DNA of 64,000 nt from Saccharomyces paradoxus (lineage: Eukaryota; Ascomycota; Saccharomycetes; Saccharomycetales; Saccharomycetaceae), in contig NC_047501.1 in the NCBI RefSeq assembly GCF_002079055.1, forward strand, positions 744,001 to 808,000. Direction: 5' to 3'. Both the position numbers and the translations under genes were made by a program. A model generated the notes under the pieces. The model saw only the letters and a list, made by a program, of their open reading frames with translations, ran no database searches and was not told the DNA's origin. This document shows positions 18,243 through 27,465 of the stretch, in pieces. Position 1 is the stretch's first letter; every line of letters begins with the position of its first letter.

Positions 18243-20130
18243 ATGGGTGTTGCAGATTTGATCAAGAAATTCGAAAGTATCTCAAAGGAAGAAGGCGATG
18301 TCACCGTTGATACGAGCAGTCAGTCAAAGCCACTCAAATCAGACGACGAAACCAAAGACTTGAATCAACAAGACCCTCCTGCTGTTCCACAAGAAGATGA
18401 CTCAAACGAACAGCATGAGAGTGAGCCGGACACAACTAATAGTGGCAGATCTGTTGAAAAACCTGAAACCAACGAAGGAGAGAAAGAAGAGGGTTCCAAG
18501 AGCGAGGAAAAAGTAGATCCTAAAAGTGAGAAGGCTGATTTCAACGTCGGTGATTTTCAAGAGCCTAAAGAAATGGAAAACACTGGCGCTGAAGTTCCTG
18601 CAAATAATATTGAGGAATCCAATGCGATTGAAGAAGGCTTGGCTGAGGAAACCGAAGAAATTGCCGCTCCTAAACAAAAAGAAAACGAACAACATGACGA
18701 ACCAGAAGAGGATTCTTCAAATAATGCATCTGAACCAGTCGGAGAGCATTCTCAATCTGAAGAAGATGTTGACACCGAGCAATCTAATGGCGAAGAAACT
18801 CAAAATGCCGAAAACGCTTCTCAACAAGCTAACGATTGCTCTACAAGTACCACGATTCCTAAGAATAAGAAAAAAAAAAACAAAAAGAAAAATAAGAAGA
18901 AGAGAAATGCCAATGTCAACGCCAACGTCAACGCTGAGGTCGACAGTACCGCAACCGGTGCAAATGGTGATACAACCGGCGGTAACATTGGTACCATCGA
19001 CGGCACTACGTCATCAACAACTTCCGCAGTTCAAGAAGTGAATGATTTGGAAGTTGTTGGTGACTCTTGTCTTAGGCATTGATCAACAGCATAATAAGGA
19101 GCATTTAGAAGCATTAACTCAGGATGTTAAAGAAGAGACGTTGGAAAATATTGCGCACGAGGGTAGAGGTGAAAGTGCAGATGACCAGAATGCGATGGAA
19201 AAATCAGATTTTGAAAAATCAGATACAGAAGGTTCAAGAATAGGCCGTGACTTGCCCTTCGAATTTGGGAAACGTAATTTGACGGAGGAATCTGACGTTT
19301 GGGATCATAACGCTTGGGATAATGTTGAGTGGGGTGAAGAACAGGTTCAACAAGCGGAGCAAAAAATTAAAGAGCAATTTAAGCATCCTGTTCCTGATTT
19401 TGACAAAAAATTATACAATGAAAATCCAGCACGTTATTGGGACATTTTTTATAAAAATAACAAGGAAAACTTTTTCAAGGACAGAAAGTGGTTACAAATT
19501 GAATTCCCAATCTTATACGCATCTACCAGGAAAGATGCAGACCCAGTTACAATATTTGAAATTGGCTGTGGGGCAGGTAACACTTTTTTCCCAATTTTGA
19601 AAGATAACGAAAACGAAAACTTGAGAATAATAGCCGCTGACTTTGCTCCAAGAGCAGTCGAATTAGTCAAAAATTCCGAACAGTTCAACTCCAAATATGG
19701 CCATGCAACGGTGTGGGATTTGGCCAATCCTGAAGGTAATTTACCTGATGGCGTCGACCCTCATTCTGTGGATATTGCAGTGATGATTTTTGTTTTTAGT
19801 GCTTTGGCACCAAACCAATGGGACCAGGCCATGGATAATCTTCACAAAATTTTGAAACCAGGCGGTAAGATCATATTTCGTGATTACGGTGCATATGATT
19901 TAACTCAAGTTAGGTTCAAAAAGAACAGAATCCTAGAAGAGAACTTTTACGTTAGAGGTGATGGTACAAGAGTTTATTTTTTCTCTGAAGAAAAACTAAG
20001 GGAAATTTTCACCGAAAAGTATTTCCTGGAAAATAAAATTGGAACTGATAGAAGATTATTAGTTAACAGAAAAAGACAACTAAAAATGTACCGCTGCTGG
20101 GTACAAGCTGTTTTTGACGTTCCTCAATAG
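18243..20130 (+). CDS. ABP140: Abp140/Trm140, actin-binding tRNA m3C methyltransferase, made by +1 frameshift
   Basis: Two overlapping frames are joined by a +1 shift at CTTAGGC (19071-19077), giving 628 residues, the recalled S. cerevisiae length. The first frame (18243-19082) begins with MGVADLIKKFESISKEE, the 17-residue actin-binding peptide known as Lifeact. An acidic low-complexity stretch and a Lys/Asn-rich tract (NKKKKNKKKNKKKR) follow. The second part, in frame with 19075-20130, is a class I AdoMet methyltransferase with motif I FEIGCGAGN and post-motifs FADF-like AADFAPRAVELV and MIFVFSALAPNQW. Trm140 forms 3-methylcytidine at position 32 of tRNA-Thr. Without the shift, translation ends three codons after the CTT's own position at the TGA at 19080-19082. 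Confidence 0.95.
19071..19077 (+). other. Programmed +1 frameshift heptamer in ABP140
   Basis: CTT AGG C is the classic yeast +1 slippery heptamer, also used by Ty1. The slow AGG codon, read by a scarce tRNA-Arg, stalls the ribosome while tRNA-Leu slips from CTT to TTA, so reading resumes at GGC. Frame 0 hits TGA at 19080-19082; frame +1 stays open to 20130. Confidence 0.95.
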
Positions 20131-20544
20131 GAGGACCTGAGACAATGTACTAATTTCTTTTCTCATAACAAAAAAAGTAAAAATTTTCTCGTCACGCATA
20201 TCATTTTGGTGATTAATTGTTTTCTCCTCTGATATCACTTCACTTATTTTTTGTAATTTTTTTTTTTCTACCCCATAGAATTCGTCTTATAAGTCTATAC
20301 CCCCAAAACTATTTATCATTTCAATATTATCTGTCGCTATTTTATTAACTCTTTTTCATTAGAACTAACTAAAATGCATGGCTTTATTATACATTTGAGG
20401 AAAATTACCCTAATTTGACTAGCTCGATTCGGATGAATTTGAAAAATCAAATTTAATCATGACCGATTTAGCCATCCAGAAAGATGGAAAACAAACATAT
20501 TCGTAGAGTTCATCTTCGTACATAGAAATTTTCTCTTCGACTTG
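20131..20544. other. ABP140-MET7 intergenic region with ATG-less open stretch
   Basis: 414 bp. The MET7 frame is open upstream of the ATG at 20545 back to a TGA at 20440-20442, but that stretch has no in-frame ATG. Its deduced codons resemble part of the long N-terminus recalled for S. cerevisiae Met7. Confidence 0.55.
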
Positions 20545-22029
20545 ATGATAATCAAAAATCCATTAAGGATGGTTGGCAAAACTTATCGTCACGCTGTTAC
20601 TGCGCTAAACTCTTTGCAATCAAATTATGCCAACATCATGGCTATACGTCAAACAGGTGATCGTAAAAACACTATGGCATTATTGGAAATGCACGAATGG
20701 TCTAGAAGAATTGGTTACTCTGCATCGGACTTCAATAAATTAAATATTGTTCATATTACTGGAACAAAAGGTAAGGGTTCTACCGCCGCATTTACCTCAT
20801 CCATTTTAAGACAATATAAAGAACAATTACCACGTATCGGGCTGTATACATCCCCACACCTGAAGTCAGTAAGAGAAAGAATAAGAATCAATGGGAAACC
20901 GATTTCGGAGGAAAAATTCGCAAAATACTTCTTCGAAGTTTGGGACCGTCTAGATAAAACAACCTCTTCTTTAGATAAATTCCCCCATATGATCCCAGGA
21001 AGTAAGCCTGGCTATTTCAAGTTCCTCACATTGCTTTCATTTCACACTTTCATACAAGAGGACTGTAAAAGTTGTATCTATGAAGTCGGCGTCGGAGGTG
21101 AATTAGACAGCACTAACATAATCGAAAAACCAATTGTCTGCGGTGTTACGCTATTAGGAATAGACCATACCTTCATGCTAGGTGACACTATTGAGGAAAT
21201 TGCTTGGAATAAAGGAGGAATTTTTAAGCCTGGAGCACCAGCATTTACTGTCGAGAAACAACCTCCTGAAGGGTTAACAGTATTGAAAGAAAGAGCTAAG
21301 GAACGCAGAACGACGTTGACAGAAGTGTCCCCATTTAAACAGTTGCAAAACGTCAAGCTTGGAATTGCTGGGGAGTTTCAAAAAAGTAATGCCTCTCTTG
21401 CCGTTATACTGGCTTCTGAAATCTTGCATACTTCCAATATATTGAACGAGAAGATCAGATGCAACTCGAATGCATTGATTCCAGAGAAATTCATAATCGG
21501 TCTACAAAATACTAAGTGGGAAGGCAGATGTCAAGTCCTTGAAAGAGGAAAAGACGCTTGGTATATTGATGGTGCGCACACCAAAGATAGTATGGTAGCA
21601 GCATCAACATGGTTCAGAAACACGGCCCGTTTGTCGAAGAGAAAAAAGATTTTACTTTTCAATCAACAAAGTAGAGATGCCAACGCTCTTGTAAATAACT
21701 TGTATTCATCTGTTTCTCCAGAGATTACTTTCGATGATGTGATATTTACCACTAATGTCACTTGGAAATCAGGCTCATACAGTGCAGATCTCGTTTCTAT
21801 GAACACTTCTCAAGAAGATGTGGAAAAATTGAAAGTTCAGGAGTCATTGGCCAAGAATTGGAGCAAAATAGACGGTAATCGTGCCCAAACGCATGTAACG
21901 GCTAATATAGAGGAAGCAAATGAATTAATTGAAACACTATACGATGAACCTGTTGATATATTTGTAACCGGTTCATTACATCTTGTTGGTGGATTATTGG
22001 TCGTTTTTGATAGAATAGATGTAAAGTAA
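20545..22029 (+). CDS. MET7: Met7, folylpolyglutamate synthase
   Basis: A 494-residue Mur-ligase-type enzyme. The ATP-binding loop TGTKGKGST is at residues 72-80, followed by LYTSPHLKSVRERI and a metal/folate region EVGVGGELDSTN. It adds glutamates to folates so they are retained and used in the cytosol and mitochondria, supporting methionine synthesis and mitochondrial DNA maintenance. The segment before the catalytic core (NPLRMVGKTYRHAV...) is basic and could act as a mitochondrial presequence, with the internal Met at about residue 9 a possible second start. S. cerevisiae Met7 is recalled as 548 residues with an extra N-terminal stretch that has no ATG here. Confidence 0.93.
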   Translation: MIIKNPLRMVGKTYRHAVTALNSLQSNYANIMAIRQTGDRKNTMALLEMHEWSRRIGYSASDFNKLNIVHITGTKGKGSTAAFTSSILRQYKEQLPRIGLYTSPHLKSVRERIRINGKPISEEKFAKYFFEVWDRLDKTTSSLDKFPHMIPGSKPGYFKFLTLLSFHTFIQEDCKSCIYEVGVGGELDSTNIIEKPIVCGVTLLGIDHTFMLGDTIEEIAWNKGGIFKPGAPAFTVEKQPPEGLTVLKERAKERRTTLTEVSPFKQLQNVKLGIAGEFQKSNASLAVILASEILHTSNILNEKIRCNSNALIPEKFIIGLQNTKWEGRCQVLERGKDAWYIDGAHTKDSMVAASTWFRNTARLSKRKKILLFNQQSRDANALVNNLYSSVSPEITFDDVIFTTNVTWKSGSYSADLVSMNTSQEDVEKLKVQESLAKNWSKIDGNRAQTHVTANIEEANELIETLYDEPVDIFVTGSLHLVGGLLVVFDRIDVK

Positions 22030-22123
22030 TTTAGACTTTAAAAAGCATACATAATGGAATTTTATTTTTCATTCATTATTTGTTAAAGAGACTAGTTTAG
22101 TTATTTAGTTTTAAAATTCATAA

Positions 22124-23239
22124 TTACAAGTCAATACAAGGCTGGTCTGTAATATCTTTCCCGTACCATATTGTCCATGTTTTAAAGTATTTATTATTTA
22201 GATATGAGCCCTTTTGTTCGTATTCTTCCATGGCTCTCATAGCACTGGAAATATCGTAAAAGAATATAGAAATGCATAGTTTTCTTGATACAATAGGTGT
22301 GATTTCTAAAACCTCCCCAAAATTTTGAAAATCTTTTTCTAATTCCCGAATATCGATGTTTTCCAGAGTTTGCCCTTTGTCCAGATTCGATTTGTTAAGT
22401 GTTGTTTTTGTCGAGCTTTTTTTCACTATAAGACACCTTGATATGAGCTTTTCCCCCTCTACGATTCTGTTTACAGATTGTTCTTTCATAACATTTTCAT
22501 ATGTACTCTCTAGGAATATCCATTCTGGCTTTAGTTGAACTCCATTAACTTTAAAAATATTTGTTTTTGCGTATCTCATAAATGACTGGGCCCCGTCGTA
22601 GTTTAAGAAGAAAAGGTCAACCTTATGCAAAGAACGTTCTGGAGTATCGTATCTATAAACAACAATCCTTTCCAATGAACCTCCACGCACTTGGGACAGT
22701 ACACTAGAAATCCCTGTGCCGCGCGGTATATCGTTTATTGAAATTGATCTTGTTTTGAGAAAACCGGGATTCTGACAACCTGCTATTTTCTTATCAGCAA
22801 CCCCTGTTTCTTCTGGATATATTTTTCCCTTAACAACTAAATCCTGATTAATGTATTCGCCATTCTCATAAAATTTATTGACGGGTGCTTCTGTTTCCTT
22901 ATTACTGTCACCGTCTATGGAAAAAAAACAACCTTGTGAATGGTGCTGTCTTTTCCAAAGCTGTTGAACATTTCTATCCTCTTTTTTTGGACGCCTCTTG
23001 TTCACATTTGCCCTAACGGGTGTATAGGAATCGGTACCACATGAACCTGCCTCGCCACCAAACAGATAAGCTTTGGCAAATCGTCTAAAACCTATGAGCT
23101 CATTCCCATTCGAACCAGACGAGTCATTGAAAAATGAAAAAAAAGATGATCTTCTCGATATTAAAGCTTTCTTTCTCAGACCTTCCGAGTCTTTATGCTT
23201 TGTGTAAACGTCTGTGTTCGAGTAGTAATTCTTGTGCAT
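22124..23239 (-). CDS. SSP2: Ssp2, sporulation-specific activator of Smk1
   Basis: A 371-residue protein, same length as S. cerevisiae Ssp2. The N-terminal half is basic and low in structure; the C-terminal half (about 170-345) resembles an RNA-recognition-motif fold, with strands around ERIVVYRYDTPE and KLCISIFFYDISSAMRAMEEY. Ssp2 is made in middle sporulation and activates the MAP kinase Smk1 by promoting its autophosphorylation, needed for spore-wall assembly. The gene converges on MET7 with only 94 bp between stops. A near-match to the Ndt80 middle sporulation element lies at 23455-23463, about 215 bp upstream; two mismatches make that site tentative. Confidence 0.92.
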   Translation of the reverse strand: MHKNYYSNTDVYTKHKDSEGLRKKALISRRSSFFSFFNDSSGSNGNELIGFRRFAKAYLFGGEAGSCGTDSYTPVRANVNKRRPKKEDRNVQQLWKRQHHSQGCFFSIDGDSNKETEAPVNKFYENGEYINQDLVVKGKIYPEETGVADKKIAGCQNPGFLKTRSISINDIPRGTGISSVLSQVRGGSLERIVVYRYDTPERSLHKVDLFFLNYDGAQSFMRYAKTNIFKVNGVQLKPEWIFLESTYENVMKEQSVNRIVEGEKLISRCLIVKKSSTKTTLNKSNLDKGQTLENIDIRELEKDFQNFGEVLEITPIVSRKLCISIFFYDISSAMRAMEEYEQKGSYLNNKYFKTWTIWYGKDITDQPCIDL

Positions 23240-23589
23240 TTAACCGAATAATACGCTTTATATTTTATTTTTGTTTTTATCTTCGTTGATTCCCGACCTA
23301 GTATGCGAGAATATTTTTGTTTTTTGTTTATAAAATATTGATAGCTATTGGACGATAGTTTTTTCCTTCCTAGATTCTTCTATTTGAAGAATATGGTCAC
23401 TTCCTTTGATAGGATATATCTAAAAAGTGTTGTTTCTATTTAAAAAGGCTTTATCTTTGTGTGCCATGCGCGAATACATATTTACCGACGCCTCAAATGA
23501 CACGACACGGAAACAACAATAGCGTATGGAGAAAGAGCTTCCAACAGAAAAGTAAATAATATACATGAAATACTGCAGCCCGTATAACC
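23240..23589. other. SSP2 promoter and PUS7 3' flank
   Basis: 350 bp between the SSP2 start and the PUS7 stop, both on the minus strand. Apart from the weak Ndt80-like site at 23455-23463 and T-rich tracts, nothing distinct is seen. Confidence 0.35.
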
Positions 23590-25620
23590 CTAGATATTTT
23601 CCTTAACATCGCACATATCACCGCGGCGAGAAGTCTCGAGCTTCATGAGTTCACGTAGGGCCATGGTGGCATAGGCGGAGGTTCCTAATTGAAATTTCAA
23701 CACCACCGCAGTCTTCTCACCACCTTTATCTGGCATATATCTGTCCAACTTGGCTTTCATATACTTCTGACCACTTTCTTTTGCTCTGGAGTTATTTAAG
23801 ATGTCCAAATCAGTGTTTACTAATTGTTGGGAAGGATCCTCATAATGAATTATTCTATATTCTAAGCTCTTTGGCTTTTGAATAACAGTTCTATAGGAAC
23901 CTGCTAATGAAAAATCACGAACTTTTCTTCTCATATCAAACGGGTCCATATTATCTGCTTTCAACATATCCACATACAGTTGCTTCAGTTCTTCATTGGA
24001 AGGATAAAGCACATCAAAACCTGGTGATGGTAACACGACATCTTCCATGGTATACTTACCTGAGTCAATATCCTCTTGAGTCACTGCTTTTGCACGAATG
24101 AACTGAGCTTCACGGACATCTTCATCAAAGTCTTCATCGTCAATCCCAGCAATTGGTACGGACTTTTCATTATCAATAACTAAGTCACCAACAACTAACT
24201 TCAAACCATGTAGTTCTATCCGCTTACTGGCAATAGAATTCCAGACGTAACTTTGGTAGGCATGCACATACATAGTTCTTAAGTTTCTAGGGATTTTCAT
24301 GATGGCAGTATAATAGGCGTTTTCAGAATAAGTTCCATCTTCTTCTTTCCGTTGATTAGATAAAGAGTATAGCAAAGCATTTTCTGCAAGACACTGTCTT
24401 GGCATCTGTTTCAATGCTAAAGCCGCGTCCTTAGTTTCTGCCCAAATCTTTCTAGCTTCCTTAGATTTTGGGAGCACGTTCTCCTGGTCAGATAAAATTA
24501 GTTCAACAGCTTTCTTCCAGTTTGAAAGAAGTAATTCTCTACCAATTGTGTGTGTAGAAATACTGAATGTACCGAATCTCTGCATACCAAAATAATTGAT
24601 AAACCCATTTTCTGATAACGATTTACAACCATTGGACACAATTTCTTCCACTAAAACCTCACTATTACTGGCGGTAACATCCCTAATAACAACAACAAAT
24701 TCATTTCCCTTTAAGTCACCCAGATTCAAACTTGTATCTGAAAAATTGTAATTTCCGATAACCATTCCTTTTAAGGTTCTATTTAAAGCGTTTAGTCTAT
24801 CCAAACCAATCTTTGAAATCGAAACCCTTTGACACGTTACTGCCCGACGATCCTTAGTGCCTGCATATCTAATCACACGGCTTGGAATTCTTAATAACTT
24901 CGTTATAACATTAACAGCTTCCATAGTATCCTTATTTTCTTTATGCAGAGTAAAGTGGATAAAATCTTTACTGGGTCCATATCCCCAGTTTTCCACACCA
25001 TTGGCATCCCTGGTTTGATTAATCTTTTCTTGTTTATTGGTCCTTGAATTTTTGTTTGACCTCGCAATCTTAAAAGTGTTAGTATCAGTAGTCACAGATT
25101 CTAATTCATTATTAAAAGCTTGACGCAATAGTTGGTGAATTTTAGTTCTAACGGATTTATCTTCAAAATTCTTTGCCGTTTCCATCTTATTGGCCATACG
25201 GAAAACGGATTCTATTTTGGATACGTCTTCTTCGCCAAATATCTCCACCAGTTCTCTTCTCAACTCAGGTTCAACGTTGAATTCCTGTCTTCTAGCTGCC
25301 TCTGATTCCTTTTCTGCATTGACCTCTTCTTTGGAGCGTTGTGGTTTCTTTGGCATTTTAAATCCTCTATCAGTTAAATGAATGACATTGCCTTCTTGAT
25401 CTATTTCGTTGACCAAAAAGTCAGTATACCGCTGCTTAATTTGGCCTCTGAATCCTGGCAATCCTGGAGATAAGAACAAAGTAATGCCGACATCTGCTTC
25501 ATGGATACCACAATCTATCTGAGTGCGTTGGTCAACTTTCAACTTCTTTGCAGCATTTTCCGAGGATTCTACGTGAGCATCAAGGGGTCTCTTTACAGTA
25601 AGATCTGCGGAGTCAGACAT
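23590..25620 (-). CDS. PUS7: Pus7, TruD-family pseudouridine synthase
   Basis: A 676-residue TruD-family enzyme, the recalled S. cerevisiae length. The catalytic motif YAGTKDRRAVTCQ places the active-site Asp at residue 257. The eukaryote-specific N-terminal region and an insertion domain with a charged linker (about 85-205) are present, and NYFGMQRFG is the second TruD signature. Pus7 modifies U35 in U2 snRNA, U13 in several tRNAs, position 35 of pre-tRNA-Tyr, 5S rRNA and many heat-stress mRNA sites. It is divergently transcribed from ESA1 across 290 bp that contain PAC and RRPE boxes. Confidence 0.96.
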   Translation of the reverse strand: MSDSADLTVKRPLDAHVESSENAAKKLKVDQRTQIDCGIHEADVGITLFLSPGLPGFRGQIKQRYTDFLVNEIDQEGNVIHLTDRGFKMPKKPQRSKEEVNAEKESEAARRQEFNVEPELRRELVEIFGEEDVSKIESVFRMANKMETAKNFEDKSVRTKIHQLLRQAFNNELESVTTDTNTFKIARSNKNSRTNKQEKINQTRDANGVENWGYGPSKDFIHFTLHKENKDTMEAVNVITKLLRIPSRVIRYAGTKDRRAVTCQRVSISKIGLDRLNALNRTLKGMVIGNYNFSDTSLNLGDLKGNEFVVVIRDVTASNSEVLVEEIVSNGCKSLSENGFINYFGMQRFGTFSISTHTIGRELLLSNWKKAVELILSDQENVLPKSKEARKIWAETKDAALALKQMPRQCLAENALLYSLSNQRKEEDGTYSENAYYTAIMKIPRNLRTMYVHAYQSYVWNSIASKRIELHGLKLVVGDLVIDNEKSVPIAGIDDEDFDEDVREAQFIRAKAVTQEDIDSGKYTMEDVVLPSPGFDVLYPSNEELKQLYVDMLKADNMDPFDMRRKVRDFSLAGSYRTVIQKPKSLEYRIIHYEDPSQQLVNTDLDILNNSRAKESGQKYMKAKLDRYMPDKGGEKTAVVLKFQLGTSAYATMALRELMKLETSRRGDMCDVKENI

Positions 25621-25677
25621 GGTATGCGGCAGAGATTACTTTTCTTTTCGGGAAAGAACAAAGTGATTATAACTAAC

Positions 25678-25733
25678 CGATGAGCTGTGTATACTACTCT
25701 TTAATTATAATTATAAAGGCGGAAAATTTTTCA
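25678..25733 (-). promoter_or_regulatory. PAC and RRPE boxes in PUS7 promoter
   Basis: CGATGAGCT (25678-25686) matches the PAC core, and the minus strand reads TGAAAAATTTT at 25723-25733, a perfect RRPE. This pair marks ribosome-biogenesis promoters. PAC lies 58 bp upstream of the PUS7 ATG. The PAC box reads on the plus strand. Confidence 0.65.
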
Positions 25734-25910
25734 AAATACTACCCGCCCGTCGAAAAGATAAAACAATGTCCGACAGAACAAAGGCAAAGCAAATATTGTT
25801 AAAAGCTGTGTATTTTGATGCTAATTGTAGGAGGGTAGAAAAGGGCTTCACTCTTCTTTAAACGTCGCCTGTACCACCGTTTACGGAAATTCTGCAAAGA
25901 AAAATCATCG

Positions 25911-27251
25911 ATGTCCCATGACGGAGAAGAAGAACCTGGTATTGCCAAAAAGATAAATTCGGTAGATGATATTATTATCAAATGTCAATGCTGGGTTGAA
26001 AAAAATGATGAAGAACGCTTAGCTGAAATCTTATCCATAAACACAAGAAAAGCACCACCAAGATTCTATGTCCACTACGTTAATTACAATAAGCGTTTGG
26101 ATGAGTGGATTACCACTGACAGAATAAACCTGGATAAAGAAGTACTATATCCTAAACTAAGGGCAACTGATGATGAAGATAATAAGAAACAAAAGAAAAA
26201 GAAGTCAACAACAGCTAGTGCTACACCTCAGGAGTCTCTGAAAGACGGAATAGATGGTATCTCAAGGGAAAATACGGATGTTATGGATTTAGATAATCTT
26301 AATGTACAGGGCATAAAAGATGAGAACATATCACATGAGGATGAGATTAAAAAGCTTAGAACCTCCGGTTCTATGACACAAAATCCACATGAAGTGGCGC
26401 GAGTCAGAAATCTCAACCGAATTATCATGGGGAAATATGAAATAGAGCCATGGTATTTCTCCCCATACCCTATTGAATTGACTGATGAGGATTTTATTTA
26501 TATTGACGATTTCACACTGCAATATTTTGGGTCTGAAAAACAATACGAGCGTTACAGGAAGAAATGTACATTAAGGCATCCACCAGGAAATGAAATCTAT
26601 CGAGACGATTATGTCTCATTTTTTGAAATCGATGGTAGAAAGCAAAGGACCTGGTGTCGTAACTTGTGTTTACTTTCCAAACTCTTTTTAGATCATAAAA
26701 CATTGTACTATGACGTTGATCCATTTTTGTTTTATTGCATGACAAGGCGAGATGAGTTGGGTCATCATCTGGTAGGATATTTCTCCAAAGAAAAGGAATC
26801 CGCGGATGGTTACAACGTCGCATGTATCTTAACACTACCACAGTACCAAAGGATGGGATATGGTAAGTTATTAATTGAATTTTCTTATGAACTGTCGAAA
26901 AAGGAAAACAAAGTTGGTTCTCCTGAGAAACCTTTATCTGATTTAGGTCTCTTATCCTACAGAGCCTACTGGTCGGACACCCTCATAACGCTATTAGTGG
27001 AGCACCAGAAGGAAATTACCATCGACGAAATAAGCTCTATGACTTCGATGACCACTACAGATATATTACATACGGCAAAGACACTGAATATTCTACGATA
27101 TTACAAGGGTCAACATATTATTTTTCTGAATGAGGATATTCTAGATAGATATAACCGACTGAAGGCCAAAAAGAGAAGAACCATCGACCCCAATAGGCTC
27201 ATCTGGAAACCACCAGTATTTACTGCCTCTCAGTTACGCTTTGCCTGGTAA
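25911..27251 (+). CDS. ESA1: Esa1, MYST-family histone acetyltransferase of NuA4
   Basis: A 446-residue MYST acetyltransferase, one residue longer than recalled for S. cerevisiae. An N-terminal Tudor-knot/chromo-barrel domain spans about 20-80 (CQCWVEKND, FYVHYVNYNKRLDEWI). The MYST core follows: autoacetylated Lys263 in LFLDHKTLYYD, catalytic Cys305 in NVACILTLP, acetyl-CoA loop QYQRMGYGK and general base Glu339 in SPEKPLSD. Esa1 is the essential catalytic subunit of NuA4 and piccolo NuA4, acetylating H4, H2A and H2A.Z at promoters and at DNA breaks. The linker between domains (about 90-130) is the variable part. Confidence 0.97.
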   Translation: MSHDGEEEPGIAKKINSVDDIIIKCQCWVEKNDEERLAEILSINTRKAPPRFYVHYVNYNKRLDEWITTDRINLDKEVLYPKLRATDDEDNKKQKKKKSTTASATPQESLKDGIDGISRENTDVMDLDNLNVQGIKDENISHEDEIKKLRTSGSMTQNPHEVARVRNLNRIIMGKYEIEPWYFSPYPIELTDEDFIYIDDFTLQYFGSEKQYERYRKKCTLRHPPGNEIYRDDYVSFFEIDGRKQRTWCRNLCLLSKLFLDHKTLYYDVDPFLFYCMTRRDELGHHLVGYFSKEKESADGYNVACILTLPQYQRMGYGKLLIEFSYELSKKENKVGSPEKPLSDLGLLSYRAYWSDTLITLLVEHQKEITIDEISSMTSMTTTDILHTAKTLNILRYYKGQHIIFLNEDILDRYNRLKAKKRRTIDPNRLIWKPPVFTASQLRFAW

Positions 27252-27465
27252 GTTGTTTAACGTTGTTTTTAATTGACCTTGCATTCGAAACAATTTCCTA
27301 TGTAAACGATTTAAATAAATGAAATTTACGTAAAAAAATTATTAATATTCCACGAAAACTCCAATATTCCTATACACTACCGCTCTCACTCAAGATATAC
27401 AGCCTACACACCAAAAACATCCTTATTTATTCTAAAATGGTTTCTGTTTCGCAATGAATATCTCA

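Noticed and set aside
19042-20130. A separate methyltransferase gene starting at the internal ATG 19042
   Set aside because: The CTTAGGC heptamer joins it to the upstream frame, giving the known ABP140 architecture; no promoter is seen.
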